In this document: piece by piece, positions 51,261-56,251 of the stretch
How the letters are laid out: every line of letters starts with the position of its first letter
Numbering within the stretch: position 1 is the first letter of the stretch
Assembly: GCA_016218725.1 (NCBI GenBank)
Contig: JACRDB010000120.1
Location: 1 to 56,251 of the forward strand
DNA length: 56,251 nt
DNA from: Deltaproteobacteria bacterium
GTDB lineage: Bacteria > Myxococcota_A > Polyangia > Polyangiales > Ga0077539
Reading direction: 5' to 3'
Translations under genes and position numbers: made by a program
The notes under the pieces: generated by a model
The model's input: only the letters and a program-made list of their open reading frames with translations
Told to the model about the DNA's origin: nothing
The model's database searches: none

Positions 51261-51677
51261 CTACCCTGGAGGCTGTAGTTTCAAAGGCTCCACGGTTGTT
51301 GCCTTGAGCTCCGGGAGGAGCGCGTGGAGCGCCGCGCCCAGGGCGCTGCCGACCACGTACACGGGCAGGTCCCAGGCCGAGAAGAACATCCCGAACACGA
51401 GCTGGAAGAGCACCGACACCTGCCCCAACCGATACGGGATGGGCGTGAGCTGGAAGAGCTCCACCGCGAAGGAGATCGCCACGGTGACCCCGAAGGCCCT
51501 CGCCGGGCGCAGCCTCGGGGCGCAGGCGAGCACCAGCCAGTACACCAGCGTGGACCAGAGCGCCACGCCGAGGTACTTGGCCGTCCAGCCCGAGAGCGCC
51601 CTCCGGGCCCCGAGCCCCACGGCCACGGTCACCACCGACACCAGCGTGTACCCCAGGCGCCATCGGAGGTCCTTCAT
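51261..51677 (-). CDS. DUF2809-like small membrane protein
   Basis: A 138-residue protein from the ATG at 51677; the open frame extends upstream within the next gene. It has about four hydrophobic segments (YTLVSVVTVAVGLGARRAL, YLGVALWSTLVYWLVLACAP, AFGVTVAISFAVELFQLTPIP, FGMFFSAWDLPVYVVGSALGAAL) and the VELFQL motif seen in DUF2809 proteins. It is an inner-membrane protein of unknown function. The start overlaps the stop of the peptidase gene in ATGA, so the two are translated together. Confidence 0.75.
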   Translation of the reverse strand: MKDLRWRLGYTLVSVVTVAVGLGARRALSGWTAKYLGVALWSTLVYWLVLACAPRLRPARAFGVTVAISFAVELFQLTPIPYRLGQVSVLFQLVFGMFFSAWDLPVYVVGSALGAALHALLPELKATTVEPLKLQPPG

Positions 51678-53434
51678 GGGCCGCTCCAACCGTCCGCCAG
51701 CCACGGCTGAGATACCGGCTTCGCCAGCCTGGAAGCCCCCTCGGAGGCGGGGTACACCAGGCACTCCTGGAGCGGGTCGAGCTCCTCGCGGGTGACCTCG
51801 AAGGGCACCATGGCCGTCGCGCTCCGCTCGGTGGCGCCGTCCGTTCCGAAGTCCATGGGGATATCGTACATTTCCATACCCGCTCCCCGGAGGCGCACCC
51901 TGAAGCGACAACCTCGGGTCCTCCCATCACGGTTGGAGAGGGTGACGGTGACGCGGGTGGCGCCCTCGGGGGTGGCGCTCCGGGCGATCCTCGCGGTGGG
52001 CCACGAGGGCGCCCCGGGGCCACGGAGCCAGGCTCGGAAGTAGCCCTCCAGGGGGAGGCCCGTGGCGCGCTCCAAGGCGCGCTGCACGTCTTCTACGGAG
52101 AGGGCCCTCGGGCGCCCGAGGAGCTCCCTCAGGGCGGCGAGGACCCGAGGGCGCTCGGAGAGGGACTCCAGCTGGCGGAAGAAGATCATGGGCCCTGGTC
52201 CATAGGCCGAGCCGTAGTACTCCAGGAGCGTGAGGCGCTCCTCGGGGACGGGGTACGTCCTGGCGTTGAAGGCCACGTCCTTCCAGACCTGGCGCGTGGC
52301 CTGGGCCTGGGCGGGGAGGTTCTCGTCCTCCCAGACATAGGCAAGGTACTCGGCCATGGCCTCCTTCCAGACGAAGTCCCTCGCCGACGCGAGGGTGGTC
52401 TGGTCTCCGGCCCACTGGTGGGCGATCTCGTGAAGCACCGTGTGGTCGAGCCTGCCGCGCACGGTGCCCTCTCCGAGGGCGATGTTCCCGGGGTGCTCGA
52501 AGCCCGCCCAGAAGGTGGGCGCCACCACGATGCGAAGCTCGTCGCCATAGGGATAGGGGCCGAAGGTGCGGCTCATCCACGCGAGGAAGCCCAGCACCGC
52601 GTCCGTGTTGAGCTGCCGGGCGACGTCCACCGCGGGGTTGTCGTGGAGCACCACGGTCACGCCCTCGCGGGTGCCCAGCGTGCGAGCGGTCCAGCTCCGA
52701 CCCACCAGGGCCCCGAGGGTGCTGTAGGTGGGTCCGCCCTCGTGCCGAAAGGTGCAGCGGGTGCGGCCTGGCTCCGCGGTGACCTGCCCCGCGCACCACG
52801 CTCGCTGGTCCATGGCGTGGGTGAGGTCCAGGTCGTAGGTGGCAAAGGTGCCCGGGCTCGGGTCGCAGGGCACCAGGCGGTCGCACTGCTCGACCCAGCC
52901 GAGGGCGTAGGTGAAGGGCCTCCCCGCGGCGTCGTTGCGTGTGGAGAACCCTATCTGCGTGCCCCTCCAGGTCCCTTGTGGCACGGTGTACGCCACGCCG
53001 AGGGACACCTCCCGGTCCACGGCATAACCCCGCGAGGCCGGGTCGCACGCCCGGAGCCGTCCCTCGCCGTGGGTGACGTCCCTCGCGGGCGCGCCGTCGA
53101 GGGTCACCTCGGTCACGTCCTCCACGCGGCTGGCGAGCTCCACGCAGTCGCCCGCGGCGCGCACCCGGAGCGCGAGGGTGGCCCTCGCCTGCCGCGTGGC
53201 GACGTCCAGGGCGAGCCCATAGCGAGTGACCACCACCGCCGCGGGTCCCGCGTAGGTCCGGGGCTCCTCGGGCACGTCCCGAGCGTCCGCAGCGCCCCCG
53301 TCGGCGGGCGTGGAGGGCGCCGGGTCCCCGCAGCCAGGGAGCCCGAGCAGCAATGGTAACATATGGAAACTAAAAGATAATTTATGCAAATACGGGGGAT
53401 GCTCGAGGGCCCGGCGAGGCGACATCTCGGTCAT
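51674..53434 (-). CDS. M1-like metallopeptidase lipoprotein
   Basis: A 586-residue protein if started at 53434; the ATG at 53362 is an alternative. The signal peptide ends LPLLLGLPGC (lipobox LPGC). The gluzincin zinc site is complete: HEIAHQW (His335, Glu336, His339) and, 19 residues after the second His, Glu358 in WKEAMAEY. The M1 GAMEN exopeptidase motif is replaced by AGFEHPGN, so substrate choice may differ. A surface aminopeptidase-like enzyme is likely. AT-rich sequence lies at 53355-53395, so the shorter start may be the real one and this stretch a promoter. Confidence 0.8.
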   Translation of the reverse strand: MTEMSPRRALEHPPYLHKLSFSFHMLPLLLGLPGCGDPAPSTPADGGAADARDVPEEPRTYAGPAAVVVTRYGLALDVATRQARATLALRVRAAGDCVELASRVEDVTEVTLDGAPARDVTHGEGRLRACDPASRGYAVDREVSLGVAYTVPQGTWRGTQIGFSTRNDAAGRPFTYALGWVEQCDRLVPCDPSPGTFATYDLDLTHAMDQRAWCAGQVTAEPGRTRCTFRHEGGPTYSTLGALVGRSWTARTLGTREGVTVVLHDNPAVDVARQLNTDAVLGFLAWMSRTFGPYPYGDELRIVVAPTFWAGFEHPGNIALGEGTVRGRLDHTVLHEIAHQWAGDQTTLASARDFVWKEAMAEYLAYVWEDENLPAQAQATRQVWKDVAFNARTYPVPEERLTLLEYYGSAYGPGPMIFFRQLESLSERPRVLAALRELLGRPRALSVEDVQRALERATGLPLEGYFRAWLRGPGAPSWPTARIARSATPEGATRVTVTLSNRDGRTRGCRFRVRLRGAGMEMYDIPMDFGTDGATERSATAMVPFEVTREELDPLQECLVYPASEGASRLAKPVSQPWLADGWSGP

Positions 53435-53550
53435 GCAACGACGACCGGGCGCCCCAGGTCAAGGCGGGTGACAGAATGTCACCCCGAGGTGGTGACCAGG
53501 GTGCCCTGGTGACAGCGCGGAGCGTCGCCGGGGGGTGCGCGCGGCTTGCT

Positions 53551-53590
53551 GTGAATTTGACATTTACTGTGTAATTTCAATTGGTTACGC
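53551..53590. promoter_or_regulatory. AT-rich intergenic patch, possible promoter
   Basis: A 40-bp AT-rich stretch in otherwise GC-rich DNA between the peptidase and PDZ genes. It contains TTGACA (53557-53562), which matches a -35 box. No good -10 was found at 16-18 bases. The near-repeats TGTGAATTT and TGTGTAATTT suggest a possible regulator site. It probably serves the rightward PDZ gene. Confidence 0.4.
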
Positions 53591-53655
53591 TGCACGGTGG
53601 GCGCCCCTCGGCGGCCTTTGGGGACGTGGCACGGCGGGTGCGTCCTGCTTTGGGC

Positions 53656-54246
53656 ATGAGCCACCAGTGCCCTCCGGTCCCAAGGCCCACCCTGCGGTTT
53701 ACGGCCCCGACGCTGCTTCGGGCCCCGATGCTGGCGCTGGCGATGACCTCCGCCGCGGCGGTGCCCTGGTGCATCGCGGCGGTGGTGGAGGCCCGGAGCC
53801 GGGCCCAGGCGACGTACCCCGCGGGGGCGTGTCGCGAGGTGGTGGTGCGCGCGGCGGCGCCCGCGGTCCCGGCGGCGCCCGCGGCGGCGCCCGAGGCCCC
53901 GAGGGCCCCCGCGGTGGAGCGCCTCGACGACGACCTGTTCCTGGTGCGTACCGCGGCGCTAGGGGCGCTCGTGGCGCGCGAGGACGCGGTGCTCGGGGAC
54001 CGGGCGCGGTTCCTCCGGCGAGGGCGGCAGGAGCGCGGGGTGCGCGTGCTCGCGGCGCGCCCTGGGGGACTATTTCACAGCCTGGGCCTGGAGCCAGGGG
54101 ACCTGGTGCAGCGGGTGGACGACGTGTCCCTGACGCCTCGGAGCGTGCTGGCGCTGGCGGAGCTGTCGCCGCGGACGAGGGCGCTGCGGGTGGAGCTCCT
54201 CCGCCGGGGGGAGCCCGTGACGCTCCGCTGGGTGCTCGTACCCTGA
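53656..54246 (+). CDS. Membrane-anchored PDZ-domain protein (GspC-like)
   Basis: A 196-residue protein from the ATG at 53656; an ATG at 53728 would also keep the membrane segment. One N-terminal helix (MLALAMTSAAAVPWCIAAVVEA) is followed by a Pro/Ala-rich linker. The C-terminal PDZ-like domain reads GVRVLAARPGGLFHSLGLEPGDLVQRVDDVSLT. This layout resembles the C-terminal half of type II secretion GspC, but no other secretion genes are near, so the role is uncertain. The Ser/Thr kinase gene follows 57 bases after its stop. Confidence 0.65.
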   Translation: MSHQCPPVPRPTLRFTAPTLLRAPMLALAMTSAAAVPWCIAAVVEARSRAQATYPAGACREVVVRAAAPAVPAAPAAAPEAPRAPAVERLDDDLFLVRTAALGALVAREDAVLGDRARFLRRGRQERGVRVLAARPGGLFHSLGLEPGDLVQRVDDVSLTPRSVLALAELSPRTRALRVELLRRGEPVTLRWVLVP

Positions 54247-54303
54247 GGGGGTGTCTCGCGTGGCCCCTTCCACATGGCGGCAGCTCCCTGGTAGCCTCCG
54301 GGC

Positions 54304-55962
54304 GTGCTGCACCTGGCGCCGGGGACGGTCTTCGCGCGAGAGTTTCGGGTCCTGAGGCCCCTGGCCGAAGGCGGCATGGGGGCGCTCTATGTGGTCGAGC
54401 AGCTCAGCACGGGGGCGCAGCGCGCGCTCAAGGTGCTCCACGCGAGCCTCGTGGCGGACCCAAAAAACCGTGCGCAGTTCGTCCAGGAGGCGCGCGTCGG
54501 CGCCGCGATCAAGAGCCCCTACGTGGTCGAGGTGGTCGCGGCGGGCGTGGACGACGCGACGGGCTCTCCCTGGCTGGCGATGGAGCTCCTCGAAGGGATG
54601 ACCCTCGACGCCTGGATCCGGCAGCGTGGGAGGCTCTCTCCGGCGGAGCTCCTCGGGCTCTTCGAGCAGCTCGGCCATGCCCTCGGGAGGGCCCACGCGG
54701 CGGGGGTGATCCACCGGGACCTGAAGCCCGAGAACCTCTTCGTCGCTGCGACGCAGCTCCTCCACGCGCCCGTGATGCTCAAGGTGCTGGATTTTGGCAT
54801 CGCCAAGCTGGTGGCCTCGAACCAGACCGCGGCCACGGCCACGCGCGGGATCGGCTCGCCGCTGTGGCTCGCGCCCGAGCAGGCCCAGGCCGGGGCGAAG
54901 CTTCGCCCCGCCACGGACGTGTGGGCCCTGGGCTTGATCGCCTACTACGGCTTGACGGGGCGGTACTTCTGGAACGCCGCCAACGCCCCGGAGTTCAACC
55001 TCACGGCGCTCCTTATGGAGATCGCGGTCCTGCCGCTGGAGCCCCCGAGCGTCCGCGCGGCGAGCCAGGGCGTCGCCTCGGCGCTCCCGCAGGGCTTCGA
55101 CGCGTGGTTCCAGCAGTGTGTCGCGCGCGAGCCCGAGGCGCGCTTCCCGGACGGCGCCGTGGCGATCGCGGGCCTGAGCGCGGTGCTCTCCAGGCCCTCG
55201 ATCCCGGCTACGATCCCCATCCCCGAGGGCGCCGGTGTGCCGCCGGTACCCTGGTCCGGAGGCCCCTGGCATACGGGCTCCGGTGGGCTCTCCTCTCCGG
55301 GCGCGACGCCGCCGGGGGTGCCCCAGCCCACGCCGGGGACCGGTCGTTTCGCGCTGCTGGCGGTCGCCGTGGGTGGGTCCGCGGTGCTCGTGCTGGCGCT
55401 CGGCGCGCTCGTCGCCTGGAGGTCCACGCGACCGCGCGACACCGCCGAGGAGACCGACCAGGATCGCCAGACGCAGGCGGCCTCCCTGGCGCCTCCGCGG
55501 CCCGAGGCTCCCACGCTGCCACCGCCGCCGTCGGCGGAGAGCGCGCCCACGCCGTCGGTCCCGGACGCGAGCGCGGTGCCGCCCGAGGCTCCCACCGCGC
55601 CCGTCGCCGCCAGCGCTCCGCCGGAGGAGCCCCCCGGGCACGACCGCTCGGCCGCGACCGCCAGGCCCGTCGCCGCGCCCGTGCGGAGCACCACCGCGGC
55701 GACGCGGTGCCTCGGCCGCTGGCGGGGTTCGGACGGCGGCGCGCGCTACACGCTGGAGGTCACTTCGATTTCGGGCTCCTCGTGTGGACGCTACGAGAGC
55801 AGCTGGGGCACGCACGTCACGATGACCCGTTGCCGCGCGCAGCCGGACGGGCTGGTGGGCTCGGTGCCGAACCCCGGCGGGTGGACCTTCCGATGCAACG
55901 GCGGGAGCGCCCGGCTCCAGTCACCCACCAGCCCCAACACCCGGGTGCTCTTGCACCGCTGA
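54304..55962 (+). CDS. Transmembrane Ser/Thr protein kinase with Cys-containing outer domain
   Basis: A 552-residue kinase started at a GTG. The glycine loop is AEGGMGALYV (21-30), the catalytic Lys is 43 (ALKVLH), the catalytic loop VIHRDLKPEN (His137-Asp139) and DFG (163-165). The activation segment has PLWLAPEQAQ. After the kinase domain come a Pro/Gly-rich linker, a membrane span (FALLAVAVGGSAVLVLALGALVAW, about 349-372) and a long Pro/Ala/Glu-rich linker. A small outer domain with four cysteines (TRCLGRW, SSCGRY, TRCRAQ, FRCNGG) ends the protein. The outer domain is probably a sensor. The substrates are unknown. Confidence 0.92.
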   Translation: MLHLAPGTVFAREFRVLRPLAEGGMGALYVVEQLSTGAQRALKVLHASLVADPKNRAQFVQEARVGAAIKSPYVVEVVAAGVDDATGSPWLAMELLEGMTLDAWIRQRGRLSPAELLGLFEQLGHALGRAHAAGVIHRDLKPENLFVAATQLLHAPVMLKVLDFGIAKLVASNQTAATATRGIGSPLWLAPEQAQAGAKLRPATDVWALGLIAYYGLTGRYFWNAANAPEFNLTALLMEIAVLPLEPPSVRAASQGVASALPQGFDAWFQQCVAREPEARFPDGAVAIAGLSAVLSRPSIPATIPIPEGAGVPPVPWSGGPWHTGSGGLSSPGATPPGVPQPTPGTGRFALLAVAVGGSAVLVLALGALVAWRSTRPRDTAEETDQDRQTQAASLAPPRPEAPTLPPPPSAESAPTPSVPDASAVPPEAPTAPVAASAPPEEPPGHDRSAATARPVAAPVRSTTAATRCLGRWRGSDGGARYTLEVTSISGSSCGRYESSWGTHVTMTRCRAQPDGLVGSVPNPGGWTFRCNGGSARLQSPTSPNTRVLLHR

Positions 55963-56019
55963 GGGATCGAGGCCCCGGCCACCGACCTGAGCCCGGGCAC
56001 GGCGACCTCACCCCCCCCA

Positions 56020-56102
56020 CCCCCCTCTCCCTGTCGGGAGAGGGGGGAGGAGAATTCAGCAATTCTGCCTCTGTCACCCCCTCTCCTGCCAGGGAGAGGG
56101 GG
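56020..56102. repeat. REPIN-like palindromic element
   Basis: Two hairpins flank a third. Hairpin one is a perfect 12-bp stem, CCCCCCTCTCCC-TGTC-GGGAGAGGGGGG (56020-56047). The centre is AGAATT-CAGC-AATTCT (56051-56066). Hairpin two is CCCCCTCTCC...GGAGAGGGGG (56077-56102). The arrangement of two inverted palindromes around a centre is like REPINs or small non-autonomous mobile elements. It might also end transcription of the kinase gene. Confidence 0.75.
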
Positions 56103-56251
56103 CCGGGGGGCATAGGCGCCAGGATAAGGGCTCCGAGGTCTGAATTTCAGGCACTTCAGGCAGCGGGTGGGGCTTCGAGGACGGCACGGTCGGCGACCGC
56201 GCCGCCGCGCCGCCCGAGCTCCTGAGGCTTTTTCGCCCGGGGTTCGCCAGC
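56103..56251. other. Right edge, no gene seen
   Basis: About 150 bases follow the palindromic element. I see no start codon with a credible reading frame, and no clear RNA gene. A partial gene running off the window edge cannot be ruled out. Confidence 0.4.

Overview
The window is very GC-rich with strong third-position GC bias. It carries many lipoproteins with FG-GAP or MopE-type repeats, a membrane-anchored Ser/Thr kinase, an AAA-less TPR protein of the myxobacterial regulator type, and an exopolysaccharide exporter built from a short OPX protein plus a separate beta-barrel. Together these suggest a myxobacterium-like member of the Myxococcota (former Deltaproteobacteria). This is an inference from gene content; no rRNA or other marker gene is present.

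Layout. (1) 1-2.75 kb is a clearly AT-richer island with a two-gene minus-strand operon: an ABC-type ATPase and a DUF4435/TOPRIM protein, matching the PARIS (AriA/AriB) anti-phage architecture. It is flanked by short repeats and degenerate attC-like sequence. (2) 2.75-3.43 kb has no credible gene. (3) 3.4-8.9 kb holds an FG-GAP lipoprotein, an ECF sigma factor with a coupled membrane partner, and two envelope proteins. (4) 8.9-10.5 kb (minus strand) is a TPR protein that looks like the C-terminal part of a kinase/ATPase/TPR regulator. (5) 10.7-21.75 kb is the most unusual region. ATP-grasp enzyme, S24/S26 peptidase, two HPr-kinase-like proteins, PqqD-like peptide chaperone and radical SAM/SPASM enzyme follow one another, mostly with 4-bp overlaps. 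Then come a 1,261-residue FG-GAP lipoprotein, an unlisted 48-codon gene that looks like a RiPP precursor, and a response regulator/sensor kinase pair. (6) 21.7-32.5 kb is an exopolysaccharide locus. The minus strand encodes the beta-barrel, PCP chain-length protein, OPX protein, DUF4403 lipoprotein, NadE-like enzyme and acyl-CoA ligase-like enzyme. The plus strand encodes a degenerate SGNH protein, a GT4 glycosyltransferase and a hexapeptide acyltransferase. (7) 32.5-38.3 kb carries BipA/TypA, a MacB-type ABC exporter pair and a GT-C-like membrane protein. (8) 38.3-42.1 kb holds a lipase-like lipoprotein, then a diiron protein and TetR regulator behind a 34-bp palindromic operator. (9) 42-56 kb is a mixture: two TerB-like proteins, CapA-like phosphatase, YARHG lipoprotein, metallophosphoesterase, MopE-like lipoprotein, DUF1015 and DUF2809 proteins, M1-like peptidase lipoprotein, PDZ protein, Ser/Thr kinase and a REPIN-like palindromic element.

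How the genes work together. The candidate RiPP cluster contains a leader-binding protein (PqqD), a modifying radical SAM enzyme, an ATP-grasp ligase, possible peptide kinases and a processing peptidase. The putative substrate peptide lies between a surface lipoprotein and a two-component system, which suggests a modified peptide that is surface-displayed or signalling. The polysaccharide genes form a synthesis and export module. The TetR gene probably represses its own diiron-enzyme operon. All functional statements rest on motif recognition from the sequence; no database search was run.
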